Below are positions 21,449-34,100 of a stretch of 64,000 nucleotides of DNA, one piece after another (the first letter of the stretch is position 1; each line of letters opens with the position of its first letter). Below the pieces are notes generated by a model. That model searched no databases, was not told the DNA's origin, and saw nothing but the letters and a program-made list of their open reading frames with translations. A program made the position numbers and the translations under genes. The DNA is taken from the NCBI GenBank assembly GCA_003116995.1, contig BDSL01000011.1, positions 806,001-870,000 on the forward strand, written 5' to 3'. This stretch comes from Yamagishiella unicocca. Its lineage: Eukaryota > Chlorophyta > Chlorophyceae > Chlamydomonadales > Volvocaceae.

Positions 21449-22260
21449 TAAACACGGGTGGCTTCTGTGGCCCACCTGAAGGCGACTCCTGTGGCCTGAT
21501 GGGGCGCGCCAAGTGGACCCATACGCACATCCCTGGCAAAAGGCTCCCTTGCAGTCCGTGGTAACCAAGGGCACGGCGACGCCGCCTGGGTGCAGGTCGT
21601 TAGGCGCAGGGCGGATAGCTGCACGTGCATAGTACGATGTAGATCTCCGTCGTAGCCCGCTATGTAACGCTTAGGGCGCGCTTACTGTAGCTGTGAAGAC
21701 TACGGCGAGGATAAATTTTTAAAGCATGGTATGGAGAGCAGAGGATGGATCATATGGAGAGCAGAGGGCGAAGATGAAGTGACAATGGAATATAGCGAGT
21801 TGATCCATTCAGTTGGCAGTCTGAATCCCTATTTATGCGCTGCCATTGTATCCTCCGTTGCCTCCCCCAATTTTGGAGGCCCTGGCCCCCCGCTGCCGCT
21901 GCAGCATTATGCTTGTCGTTCAACCAACCACTAGGACATATGAACGGACTCAGCGTATTTGTTGTGCTGTACCATGTTTTGTCGTTTTGTTGTTAGCGAT
22001 TCGTTTCCTATTTAGATAAGGCCGGTGATAGTTCAAGGCTCTCCGGGCAGGGCTGCACAGAGGCTCGTACCATGGAGCCTGTGTATTCCCTTGTCAGGTG
22101 CGGGCAAGCTGAAAGCTTGCAAGTAAGCCGCTGCAGTTGCAGCGAAGGCACGCGCTTGTAAGTCCGTCCTCCTGATAGTCCTGAACCGCAATATCTGATT
22201 GGAATTCGCTAGAGACTCGACGTCAGAGCGCCCTGAGCGCCCTGCCCTGAAATCTTCCAT
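21449..22260. other. Convergent intergenic region
   Basis: The plus-strand EF-hand gene and the minus-strand metalloprotease gene converge here. A plus-strand TGTAA at 21663-21667, about 215 nt past the EF-hand stop, is a candidate polyadenylation signal. No exon is supported. Confidence 0.5.
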
Positions 22261-23117
22261 TTACACATTAAATAGGCGCTGGCTGGCGTGTCCGGTGTGG
22301 CCGAAGAGGCGCTTGTTGAGTAGCATGAAGATTGGGCCGTGCTTGTCGTCTGGGAGGTAGGCGGGCGAGGCGGAATCCATGTCCGGAAAGAAGTTGAGAA
22401 CGACTGCGTGGACCAGCTCGTGGGCAAGAGCGTGCGCCAACGCCTCGAGCTTGCTGCGGCACAGCGCGCCCTCGAAGTTCATTGGGTTTCCCTCCGTGAT
22501 GCTTTCGCGCCAGCGGTTGGCGTTGACGTAGATGGTGTTGTCGTCGTGCAGGCCGGACAACCAAGAATGTGCGTCCTTAGGGTCGACACCCAGCACGACC
22601 TGGATGTTTGGCCGTAGCGCCCGCCGGACCTGTGCTGTGAGGAGACCGCCCAAGAAAGATTGTTCGACAGCAGCGCAGAGCGCATGAAGCTGCGTTGCGG
22701 TAACGTTGCCCGGCTGGAAGTCCAGAAGCCACGCACCGCCCTCAGCTGTCTGCACGGCTGCGAGCACGGCAGCCCACGCCTGCTCGCGCGACGCTTCGTC
22801 GTTAGTCCACCCGCGCGCCTTGTAGATGCGACGCAGTAAGGCTTTAATTCTCTCCATTTCGCCATCTGCGATGAGGCGGATGTACTCGCGCTCGCGCATA
22901 CCCTATGGATTTGGTGTCATGTATAGGCGACATTAGGTAGTTGCCATGTTAGCATGGGTTGCCACCAGTAACTCACGCGAACATAGCGCAGCGGGCCGCC
23001 AGTTTGCTCGTCCTGACGGCGCTCACGTTGAATTCCCAGTATCCACAACACTAAACATGAAGTGGCCGCTAACGCACCCGCAATCTGCACGCGAAGTGCC
23101 AAGGCCCCGGGTACCAT
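22261..23117 (-). CDS. Membrane-anchored SprT/HExxH-type zinc metalloprotease
   Basis: Two exons, 23117-22977 and 22902-22261, join in phase 0 (donor GTGAGT, acceptor CATAG) to about 260 residues with a TAA stop. The ATG is at 23117. Residues about 5-30 form a hydrophobic segment (AGALAATSCLVLWILGIQ) followed by RERRQDEQ, consistent with a single membrane anchor or signal anchor. The catalytic core has HELVH in ALAHALAHELVHAVVLNF, then DDKHGPIFMLLNKRLFG. The 'HExxH ... HGxxF' layout is that of SprT-like and related zincin peptidases, with the second His-Gly as the third zinc-ligand region. Upstream, DDNTIYVNANRWRES matches the strand before the active helix in such proteins. There is no Cys-rich zinc ribbon. 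Substrate and compartment are unknown. The active motif is intact, so the enzyme is probably functional. Confidence 0.75.
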
Positions 23118-23859
23118 TCAATGCTGTATTTATTTGACTACGTCTTTAACAGGGTCAACAGGAGAGCCTCTAAATTGCCGTAGAGAGTATCCTATTATGC
23201 TTAACACGTATCAGCAATCCATTCACTAAACGCAACGATTCGATAAAGGTTGGTTGCTGACCATCGTACAGTCCAATGGAGCAATGGTAAGAAAGGACCG
23301 ATGTACTTGACCGCTGTATTTCCGCCAAGATTTACACACCACACCACCGTCATTAACGTCAACTAGGTCCTCTTGGTCACGCCATTATTTCGTGGTACGG
23401 CGGGAGGCAACTGTTTCCAGAGCGCAGCCAATCCCAACCCTCACTGATACTACGTGGCCACCACGACGCTCATCGCTGAGGCCTGCCTGGTCGTCGGTTT
23501 TGTTCGACCCACCGCATCACGATGGCGAAACGAGTCTCTTGCGCGCATTAACTCTGCTACGTCTGGCCACGCCTGGTCGCACCAACCCCAGCGCCTTACA
23601 TGCCCCAGCCGCAGGCACAGGCACGACCTGCTTTATCGCCCACGTGGTAGGCCCCGACTGACGCAAGCTCGCCCCAAATTCCATTCAAGGGCTCGGAGGC
23701 ACCCGCGAACTTTTGCACCTGGGCAATTACGCACTGCCAGGACACGCGTGAGGAGCCCGCATACGCAGGAGACCTGGCCTGCCTTCCGGCAGGCACACGG
23801 CCTCAGTCCTGCCTCGCCTTACATGCATCCGGAGCCCCCCTCCCAGCCTGGCCGCCTCG
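23118..23859. other. Intergenic between two same-strand genes
   Basis: Contains the promoter of the metalloprotease gene and the 3' flank of the DUF1825 gene. A minus-strand TGTAA at 23823-23819, about 40 nt past the DUF1825 stop, is a good polyadenylation-signal candidate. No exon is supported. Confidence 0.5.
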
Positions 23860-26657
23860 CTACTTGGACTTGCCCTGCATGCTCTTCCACATCTCCGCCA
23901 CGAGCGGCCCGATGTTTGGGTCGTCCAGCCACTTGCTCATCACCTCGGGCGTTGGGCTGGTCGAGATCTCCCTGATCGCCACCCAGAACTGCAGCGGCGG
24001 CGGCATCAGATCGCAGGTGACGACATCAGTCCCCCTACTTGGATCCTCAGGCTAAAGCGTCGCAACCTCTGGATGCGGTCCAGACCGGGATGAGGCAGGG
24101 CTGCGGCCCCACCTGCGCTTAATTGATACATCCCGCCATCGCACGCGTCCATGAGGGCCATTGGGATGCACACCAACCGCATGCGGAGCAGCAGGTGGCG
24201 CTGGCCGCGTCGTTGGCAACACCTTTCGCAACACTGTACCCATGAAGAAGCCCAGCCGCAACAGAGCCCCCGCGGACCAAGGAGGCAACCGTTCGTTGGA
24301 GACTTGGGACCTCGTGACCGCGCAAACTATCCCATCATCAGCCTTCCTTTCCGCTCTGGTCTCGCAGCACCCACCTTGGGGTCCTTCTGCGCTTTGAGGA
24401 TGACCTGCGGGTCGGTGGTCCGCACCAGGTAGCTGAGGTCCACGCGGCCCAAGACACTCGTGCCCCACATCTCCCGGAAGGACTGGCCGGCAGAAACAAG
24501 GGGAGGCCCGAGAGTACCCGCACAGGGGGGAACGATTCGGCGGGTCCAGACGCAGGGGCGGGGTTTGGACAGTGGAAGGGCCTCCGTCCACAGAGAATGA
24601 CCGTTGAATGACACCGCGCGGAGGGCGGAAGAGGACCGTTCACCTGTAGGACCACGCTTCTAGTCGTACGTGGCACTCCCCCTCCCTACTCGTCTGAAAT
24701 CCCCTCCATGCCCGCCTGCGGTGCGGTCAGGGCCCCCCCCCCACCGCAGAACCTTCGACCGCGCGTGCATCTCCCCGTGCATCGCGCGAGTCGGCGTACA
24801 CCCCGGGCAGCAGCATTGGCACACGCCAGCCTCTTGACCCCTCACCTGGAGGAACTGCTGGTGGGCGACCGGGTCGCCACTGACGCGCTCCTCCTGCTCA
24901 ACCCACCTGCGCCGCGATAGCAGCAGCACCAGCAGGCATGCCGGCCAGTCAACACCCACTTTACGCCGCCGATCGTGCTGCGCAATACCCCCATCCCTCA
25001 AGCAACGAAATCCAAAGAAGGGCACTCCGTACCGGCACCATGCGACGTGCTTTGACCCGGACCCCGTGGAGCCTTGCATGTTTGCGCTGCCTTCGACGGC
25101 CCGCGCATGGCCCCGAAACCACGACGTCCCGTGATACGCGATCCTTGAACCTCATCCACCGCCAGCCTGGTTTCGGAGGCACGCCGCCCCTCAATCCGGC
25201 ACTTACTTGCGGTACTCTTCCAGGCTCTGTTTTAGCCTGCCAGTAGAGCGCGAGGACAGGTTGGGGGATTTGCTTCACAGGGGCCTTATTCCGAAGAACG
25301 TGCTGCTGCTATGATGCACAGCGCTATCACTGCCGTATCGCAACTCGTCCACAGGACCCCGGACTGTGCAGTGTCAAGGCTGCATCCGTTCATTCGGCAC
25401 CGAACCCAGCGCAGCAACGCACGGCACTCTGACAGCAGCAGTCAAACCCCCGAAGCCAGCCTTAAGCCCCCAAACCAACGCAGGCGGAACCCGTTCGGCA
25501 GTCCCCTTGTGTGGGGACTGAAGAGGAGCTGCCAAGCATCGACCACACGGCAGTCCTACCCCATGAACATTTGACCCAGCGTGAAGCCTCCCTCAAGCAT
25601 CTGCGCGTTCGTGCTGCGGAGGTACTCCTTCGCAGCGGGGTCTTGCGACAGCTCCAGCCGTTTGATGAAGATCTCGTAGCGGCTCGATACCTCCTCCATC
25701 TGCGTACGACAACAGCAGGCAGAACCTGGGTTCTTGCGGTGGTTTCGGAGCCGCAATTGCATGGTCGCCCTGCTTTGGCTGACACATGCGGAGCCCCGGC
25801 ACGTGGGCAAGAGATGCGTTCCGTAACCGGGGGGTTACCCGGACAACGACCGCAAGTATAACATCTTATCGCGCCGAGCCGTGCGCCACCGCTGTCCGTG
25901 GCATATCAAAGGAACCCACCTTGTCGAGATACATGCGTTTCCCTGCACCAGCAGCGCGGACCCGGCAGGCAGGCGGTTCAGTCTCACAAGTGCAGCCATG
26001 GCTGAGGGTTAGTTAGCGCCAAAGAGAACCGCCACGGAGGGCTGTAACACGATTGCTATCACGTTGCGTATCCAGCTTGGATAGCGACTTGAGATGCCAT
26101 ACACCTATACCAGCTGCATCGTTGTGCACCCGAGTGGATTTTGACACCACACAGTCGTTCAACGCGTCCAACCCGAGACTTACAAACCTGCCAAGTCGAA
26201 GTCGGGAAACTTGGCCGCCATCTGGGACAGCCCGGTCACCTCTTTCACAAGGCTAAGGGCCCAGAGGGAGGTTACAGGTGGAAGGGGGAGGGGGGCTCGG
26301 GTTGGCGTGAATTGTCATATGTTTCGGCTGTACGTACGCAACCCATGTGCGTGGTAGGTAAGCACCCCATGTGCGTGGTAGGTACGCGCTCCAACTTACG
26401 CGCATAGCGACTTACTTGGCAAACTCCTTCATGACCAGCTCACTGCGGAAGACCGGGCTGTTGAAAAGGTTGTCGTACATCTCCTCCGGCGAGGACCTCA
26501 CAACGCAGCGACGCGGCCTTCCATGTGGCCCCGAAATGATGCAATGCCGAGCTACGTGATGCGAGGAGGCATAGGAACAGGACGCATGTTCCTGCCCACG
26601 TCCAATCCTACCTGCACACACTGAATTGGCAGACTTGCTGATGAGGACGTTTGCCAT
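23860..26657 (-). CDS. DUF1825-domain protein, probably plastid
   Basis: A run of short minus-strand exons from ATG 26657 to TAG at 23862-23860. Recognisable pieces in order: MANVLISKSANSVCA (26657 on), EEMYDNLFNSPVFRSELVMK (about 26500-26415), LSQMAAKFPDFDLA (about 26230-26185), GKRMYLDK (about 25940), MEEVSSRYEIFIKRLELSQD and LEGGFTLGQMF (25700-25562), LKQSLEEYRK (about 25230-25205), QEERVSGDPVAHQQFLQ (about 24900-24845), FREMWGTSVLGRVDLSYLVR (24487-24385) and MSKWLDDPNIGPLVAEMWKS at the end. The block from 'FNSPVFRSELV' through 'YLDKMEEVSSRYEIFIKRLELSQD' to 'TLGQMF' matches the cyanobacterial DUF1825 pattern ('F.SE.V..E', then 'MEALMDRYRIFMKRFELSDD', then 'QMF'). A cyanobacterial origin implies plastid location; that is inference. 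The C-terminal half lies beyond the usual roughly 110-residue domain. Function is unknown. Some junctions are approximate. Confidence 0.65.
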
Positions 26658-27819
26658 CGTATGTTCCGTATAAGCTACAAATCTAACAACGAATTACAAA
26701 GGTGACGTGGCCGACTGTCAGGGAACTTGCGCTGTCTACGTCATTTGGACGAAGTAAGTCTCGTACATAGAGCCCTGAAAGCACATGAATTGAGGGATAC
26801 GAAACTGAGCAAAGTATGGGCTTTCAATGCCACCCACTGCGCCACAGGAGTAAGAGCCGGTGTTGGATTTCAGGCAAGTTCCAATACCGGTATGCATTGT
26901 TGTAACGCAAGCTCATTGCCATTCCATTAATTCGCTCCAGAGCCCGTACTTCCAATTCGAGCATGCACTAAGACTGAGCATGTACTGAGACGGGTAGGCT
27001 GCCGATGCCAATGGATGAGACACGTACCGTAGACAGCGCTCTCGTGCTGCGATGGCGTAACAACTTGTTTCCTTGCAGGATGACCGGTGGTAATGTAATT
27101 GGCGTATCCATCCGTATCAGATATTGCAATGAAGGTTACTGTGGCCAGCTACATTCGCTCTGGTAGCGAAGGTTGAGGCCAGCTGCACCCGCGCAGGCCA
27201 TAACGTTTGGCGCAGGGCCTCGGCAGGGTCGGGTCTATGGCCCATGGCGACGCCAATTCGCTCTCCGTTGCAACGTACCTACTCGACGCTGTCCCCTGTT
27301 ACCTGTCGGTCTCGACCACCCCTACCTGCTGACCCCGTTACGCCAGTTGTCCGTGGCACCCACTGCTCGCTCCTTAGGCCTGGGCTCCCGCGTCTCCCAC
27401 GCGGGCCGCATCCAGCACCAGGTACGACAGGTGTACCCTATTGCCCCGGGATGCTTACTTCTCGACTCACCCACAGCCCCGCCGCCAACCAGGTTGTACT
27501 AGGCTTAGGGAAGCGCAAGGAAACCCGAATAGGAAACTTCTCAAGCAAAAACTCGGCACCACAAAGCACTTTATGATGACTGGTGAATTTCCCTTCGAGG
27601 CGGCTACTGTTAGCCGCACGGCCTTGTGCGCGACCGGTGTACGTCAACATTGTATAGTCATGGACAGGCGGCGCCTATCTCGACGTGCATGCTTACATGC
27701 CGATCAGTTACCACCAGGGAAAGTTACCACCAGGGAAGAACCTGCCCTGCTCTTTTTGCCGTTTCTGCACCCTTCTTAACCGGCGCTCACAGGCGACCAC
27801 CTAGGCCAGTCGCCCTGTG

Positions 27820-28132
27820 TTGTAACGGTTACAGTGGGTTCCAAACCAAGAGGTAGAACCATCGGGCGCATCGCCTGTGTGTGAGGGACCGGGTCGTGAT
27901 GGCCCGCGCTGCGTGGTGGCAGGGCTTTCCACTTACCTCTTGTTTTTGTCGTCCCCAGGTGGGCGTGTCCTGCTCGGGGCCTTGTGTTTTCTGGGTTGCG
28001 AGGCGAGCAGTTGTCCTGATCGCGTTATGGCGGTGCTCCATTGGTTCTCCTTCCTGTGTCTCTTTCCATGTCAGGCGATGCGCCCGATGTCTCTCTATAC
28101 CATATGGTCTGGCGCCCACTGTAACGGTTACT
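27820..28132. mobile_element. Non-autonomous inverted-repeat element (MITE-like)
   Basis: The left arm TTGTAACGGTTACAGTGGGT (27820 on) continues through GGTAGAACCATCGGGCGCAT to CGCCTG. The right arm, ending at about 28132, is its reverse complement: GGCGATGCGCCCGATG, then TGGTCTGGCGCCCACTGTAA, then CGGTTAC. Each arm is about 58 bp and the interior about 200 bp has no coding capacity. A target-site duplication could not be defined by eye. Single arms recur through the window, so the family is abundant. Confidence 0.65.
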
Positions 28133-28704
28133 GCTACCTGTATGATACGAGAAGAAGGCAGCAGGCAACATTCGAGCTGTTATGCCCGCATTCCGCTGAC
28201 CTGATTTACAAAGCGCTAACCGGGCGTGTCCCGAGACATCGCAGCTTTGGTACCTCGTAGGTGTACCTGGCACAGTTGCCTACCGTTACGCCGGTGCGAG
28301 GTAGGGACAGCGAGAGACCACACACGCGCCGGTGCCCTTCCACGGCAACGAGTCCAACTTGTGCTTCCGCATGAAAGCTCACTGCCCTAACGCCATTTAA
28401 CCAGACCTTCCAAAACTCAAGCGATGAGGCCTTGACACCGATTACCAAGCTTCGCGGGTGCGGATCCAACGGATTTGGGATTTAAGCGGTTATTGGTGCC
28501 TGATGTCCCTGCTTGAGGCCTACTTGGGCGGCAGATAGCAGCAGTCATTCAGCTGAGCAACGGACAGCACGAGGCAGACCCCTTCATGCGTACGTCGGCT
28601 GCGATCATATAATTACCCAAGTAAGCCAAAGGAAGGGGCAGCTACCGCCGCCTAGAGGTTGCAACCAAGTGACACTGCGGACAAGTCCAAAACGCTATGG
28701 CCGT

Positions 28705-28775
28705 GTTGTTGTAACGGTTACAATGGGTTCCAGACCAAGAGGTAGAACCATCGGGCGCATCGCCTGACACTGAAC
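28705..28775. repeat. Dispersed repeat end (TGTAACGGTTACA family)
   Basis: GTTGTTGTAACGGTTACAAT, then GGGTTCCAGACCAAGAGGTA, then GAACCATCGGGCGCATCGCC and TGACACTGAA. This is nearly identical to the left arm of the 27820 element, but no matching right arm was seen nearby. Confidence 0.8.
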
Positions 28776-31113
28776 CGTGTATGCTTGCATGATCCATGGT
28801 TACTGGAAGAATGCGCAAAACTTGAAACAACTGCAATAGTTACATGTTTACGCTAACTGTATCAGTTACCGCCTATCACCGGAGTTCACCAAAGAGTACG
28901 CATTTCACAGAATAGTCAGACGGGTAAAGCTTCGATTTATGCACGGCGTGAGGCTCGGTTACTTGCCGACTGCCCGTACGGCACCAGGATTCACAATTCC
29001 CGTGCATGTTCGGGTACCGTATAATAATGGGTACTTGCGGCGGGCGTAATAGCTTATTCGGAACGGCTGGCGGTGGCCAGATGCCGCAGGTGTGAAAGCA
29101 CAGCAGCAGCAGTGGCTGTTGCGACCCTTTGCGACCAAAATGGATAGTGCTGATCACGCCTCGCGACATACACCGCGCCCAACGTCCAAAGCTTATGGCT
29201 CAATCGCGAAACAACTCAAACCGAAAATGCACGGTACATGATTGTCACACTGAGATGCGGCGGAAAACTCTAAAATCTCTCCCTCCGAAAGGCCCCCGCA
29301 CCATTAGTCACAGGTGATGGATGGCGCGTATTGACAATAAATGTTTCGCCGCAAACACCTATATGGTTCTGGCGCAACGGTAGGCGCCTGAAGGCGCACG
29401 ACGCAGCCACCAGCCACCTCGTGGCGACGCACTTCAGGCTAAAATTCCGCAATTATGATAGCCCAGTACAAGTAAAGCGGTAACGTGTGTCGGTAGAAGC
29501 AGAATGGGTCAGCATCCTAAGCCAGTGCGCAAATCGCACCAGATTTAAATTGCAACGAGCACAAAGTATGTCTCACCCACATTATCTTTACGCAGGGACC
29601 CCCACAGTATAGGCTGCTGGCAACACTAGGCAAACACGGACGGAGTAAGCGATACCGCTCATATGGTTTCGTTAGTTGAACCAGCAAGCACAACCACGGC
29701 CTAGCATGGCGTTTTGAACGGCATGGGTGTAAAAACGGACACAAAACCTGGACAGCATGAGGCTGAGCAAATGCGGTATACACCACGACCCATCGTGCTA
29801 AACACTCATGAACCAAGACACGGTAGTATGTATACAACACGGTTTGAAGGCAATCAACAATCTTTTTATGCCGCACGCCTGCGCAAGGCAGCGGCTTCCG
29901 CGTACATGGATAAATTAACCTCGAGGAGTCGGTAGCACACCGCTCCGATCGCACACGGATATATAGCCCTCAAAAGCACGAGCGCAGCCTGCACCGACAC
30001 GCGCCCACCCCTCGATTGCGCCATCCAACTCCCTTGGCCACGGCCGTAGCTTCTCACGACTCAGCTCCCCTACCACACAATAACTCTTGGTCTGGAACCC
30101 ACTGTAACACTCATCCAGCGGGAGGAGGGAGGCGTTCTGCGGACGGTGACCAGCCCTGGCACGGGATGATCTAGGTCGTTTGCAGTTCGCTGCTGAACCA
30201 CCCAAAGAAAGCTCTCGCTTCTCAGATGCCTGCCTGGACCCTACAGTCCCTTTGTATCAAGATCCTTAGCGCAAAATGTATGTAGCAATGTGGCATGCCG
30301 GTTCTCCAAAGTCATGGCATCGAGATTCCCGCCAGGATCAGTGGAGCAGGAATGTGGAGATGTGTGCTGGACGATTGCAGCGTCGTTTGGGTCATCCTTC
30401 AGACTATTTCGCAATAGGGCTGGCGCCCTGCTGCGAGAAACTCGGCCGTTGCATTTTGCCGTTTAACCCGCTGCTTGCCGACCTGCAATGCATTCCATGG
30501 ACAGGAAGCCCGCATCGTTGGGACCGAGGTTCCAAAGGTGACAGGGATCAACACCATGAGGGTTTCACTGCTGCAGCTCTAAGCTATACCCAAGAGGCGC
30601 ACCTGATAATTGCCTTCCACTTGTTCGTTGCATCAGCATTGCCGTTGAACTCCTCGCCGCCTCCTGCACCAACCCAACATCGCAACAGGAAGAATGCGCG
30701 ACACACAAGTGCACCGAAACAAGTGTCACTACATGGACGGCAAGGACGGCGTTCCAACTTTAACGCCAGCTTCAGAGCTCATGCTTAGTTCACGTCAAGC
30801 CCCACTACGCACGCTGGTTGAGCACACGTCACACCGGTGAGCGGTTGACCGTCATGCGCACTTGCGAAGTGAGCTCGAGTGTAAACAGGCACATCCAGGA
30901 GTCACTGGTGTCGTTTCGCAATCGGTCGGCTAGGGCCAATCCCCCACTACCTTCCTTGTGCTGGAGCAACGTGCAGCCGGCACCACCGGGCAATTCCCCC
31001 CATCTTGCGGCACGGTCCTCAGCCAGCCACGCCGCATCCCATGCCATAATACCGTGATAATCGTCCCGTAAATCGCGGGGTCCTTAGAAATGCCTGTTAC
31101 AGACATGAATACG

Positions 31114-34100
31114 TCACGGCCACTTACCGTCTGCGGTGTTTTCGACGTTGGCAACACGCCCAGGCAAACCACCGGCAAGGCCACTGGCGGTTGGCGCCAT
31201 GGGAGGGGCTACTGCGCCAGGGTTTGGCATCGTCCCCAGCGCCCGCGCGACGAGCCGCTCCACGTCCAGCTCCAGGGGCAGCTGGCTCATGAGCTCAGCA
31301 ATGCGCCGCCTCTGGAGTGCGGGCAAAGGCAAAGGCGCGTTCGGTTACCGTATGTTGAGCAGCTGGGTTCAGAGGAGCAACTGCCTTTATTTACATGGTA
31401 GCAAGCGATTGGTGGCCGGCGCCTTGATGGCTTACGCGCATAGGTCCTTGTGACTTGGGCCCAACTGCTCAGGAGGTCGGACTGCTGATGGCCCAGGCTC
31501 GTGCGTTGTGCTCGTGCAATAGGCGCCTGTTTTGCTAAACGAGAGCCAACCTGGAGCTTGCGGTCGTTACGTGCAAAGCGCCACGTGTGTAAGCCAGTCC
31601 GTCCATCATACCGTCGCCCCGATGGTCTAGGTGCGAAACCAGGAGGCGGGGCCCCGATGGTCTAGGTGCGAAACCACGAGGCGGAGCCCCGATGGTCTAG
31701 GTGCGAAACCACGAGGTCAGAACCCCAAGGTAAGCCCACCTCCTTGGAAATGCGCTTGAGAAGCGGGTTGAGCAAAAGGATGAGGAAGCCGGCGAAGACC
31801 ACCCAGAGAATCAAGAACAAGATAACATGCAGAACGAGGATACCTGCGCACATTCACACGGATTCATCATTTTGTTCTCCAACGGAGAGCGCACCCAAAT
31901 GGAGTCGTCGGCGTCAAGGTAGCCAACAAACGAGCGGTACGACAAGAGAGACTCCAGGGCCGGTCTTGAAAGCCGTATTATAATTGCGTTCTGGCATGGG
32001 AACTCACCGTGGAACAGCTCCAAAATGGTGTCGTAGTGAGCCATCTCGACACTGATGGTGCCGTCCAGGAGGTCCTGAGTGCCGAGTTGCATTCAACGAG
32101 TTAACAAAGCAACGGCGTCAGTAGCACACTAGCGCGTCATTCCACTACGTCACGTCCTGAGTCCTGACACTCGATTGACCCTTTCGCCTACCTCCCGCAG
32201 CCGCCCCCACCTTCCCCCGGTGTGGGGTCATGCTCCCAGCCGACCCTCACTTCAGGAACGTCACCAGCGCAAGGCAGCCAACGCAACGTCCTCGCTCACC
32301 TTTGCCCCCACGTTGTAGACAAAGTCGAAATGCTCTGCAAGGAAGGGCACATGCGATGAATTACCGCACCATAATAAATGATGAAGGCTGTTCGCGCGAT
32401 TAACTACAATCAGGTAGCGGGATCATCCATACAATAAGCGACTGCTAACGTGGGTACAAAAAATGGTAGGTGAGGGCTTATCTTGCTGGACCTTGCAGGA
32501 TGGGTGCGGCGGTCTTGTCACTAGTGCCAGACCCTACACCTTTCCGCTCGTCTTTACCAACGCGTTACCTACCATCACCAAGTCCTTCAGGAACCATGCT
32601 CGTGTTGGTTCCGATGGCTGCGATACTCATCATAAACTGCTGCATCATGCTATCAAGACCAGTGTGAGTAACTTGGTAGAAGCGATTCTCGGGGCCCACG
32701 CACGGCAGGTTTTCCTGTTGCCGTAAGCGAAGAGATGGAGCCGAAGCGATGTCAGGCATACAAGCTCAACAGCAGCACGGTCTGGAACCCACTGTAACCG
32801 TTACAACAACGAGCAGCGCGACGCAATGCATGCCGCGGCCCCGTTGGGCCCAATTAAGCAAACCAGTGACCTCCGAAGCTTGGAACGCGGCCCACCTTAG
32901 TGCGATGGCAACTGCCGGTGCCATAGAACTTGTCGGCCAGAGCTGGTGACGCGTATGCCAAACCCCCGTTCACCAGCGGAAAGCGCTCCGTGTTGGCACC
33001 TGCATGATTGGACGTTAGGCATGGCGTGTACGTTATTACGAGCATTGGGTATGAGTTCAAGAAGCACAGCCAGGGCCTTGTTTACGGGTTGAGGAAATGC
33101 CCATGCGCGGATAAATGAAGGATAGCTTGTATGAAATTGTCTATCAGCACCCGATCGCCATTATCCTTGTAGTACCATGCAAACGGGGGCTGGGTGTATG
33201 GCCAGTACGAATGCTGACAGGGCGCAAGCGAGGCGGTGCTTGGCAAACCCCTCCCGTGCCCTGGACCAGGTCGCCGGGTCTGGGAACCAACCCGCCATCA
33301 AGCACCCACCTGCTGCCAGGTAGGCATTTTTTCCCAGCTGTAACGTGTACCAAGCATCTCTGACGAGCTTCATCACAACCAAGAGATCAGCTCGACGAGT
33401 CGCCAGCTGCGACGGGTCCTCAACCACCGCCACCTCCTGCAGTTGGAGGAAGGGGGGATGCCCGCAAATAAATGTGGGAACGAACGAACGAACGAACGAA
33501 CGAACAGTCAAGCGTGGTACGCTTAACACGGCTTTCTGGTTGGGGAAAGGGATACCGTGCGTCTTCTGTGTCCACTCCGCATCCGACGGCTGGGTCCATC
33601 GTCAACACGTCAAGGCTGCGCGGCGCGGTGCGTCCCAGGCAATTTCTGGCGGCGAATGCCCCCCCATTAAGGTACGGCCCCCTGGAGGCCCTGCCCCCAG
33701 CGCCAGGGTGCGCCATACCTGGCAATAGTGCACCTGCATATAAGAGGCGGCAGGGAATCGCATGACACGCAGAGCCGTTATAAGAAGTGTCAAGGGTTGC
33801 GGGAGGATCTCCTAAGCAGGGGAGTTTCCCTGCTCCTCAGCAAGGCCGGTTGAGGGATGTACCAAGGCTGCCAGCATAGCTCAGCACAGCTCAGCATAGC
33901 TCAGCATAGCCTCAGTGGACTAACAATGGCATATCCTAGGGACCTTCCTTGATGGCCGTGCGCTCGCCGTCTGCCTCTCACTTCCACTGAACGCCCCGTT
34001 ATGGTGGCCCCCATGCGGCGGAAGTGCCCTGCCCGTGCCATAGCATGCCATCAAGATCCCATGAACAGGCAGCAATGGCTTTCAAGTGCGTGGCTCGGGG

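Larger units (their letters stand above)
26658..31113. other. Gene-poor 4.4-kb region with inverted-repeat elements
   Basis: No exon series resembling a known family was found on either strand. It contains the best-preserved inverted-repeat element (27820-28132), two single arms (28705-28775, 30087-30110) and a short duplicated CCCATGTGCGTGGTAGGTA near 26340-26390, inside the upstream gene. A 170-codon plus-strand frame at 30276-30788 has no recognisable domain. The 5' flank of the DUF1825 gene and the 3' flank of the giant gene lie at its two ends. Confidence 0.5.

Noticed and set aside
30276..30788. A 170-codon plus-strand frame upstream of the giant gene's 3' end
   Set aside because: No recognisable domain, no homology pattern and no promoter or intron context. 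Length alone is not convincing at this base composition.
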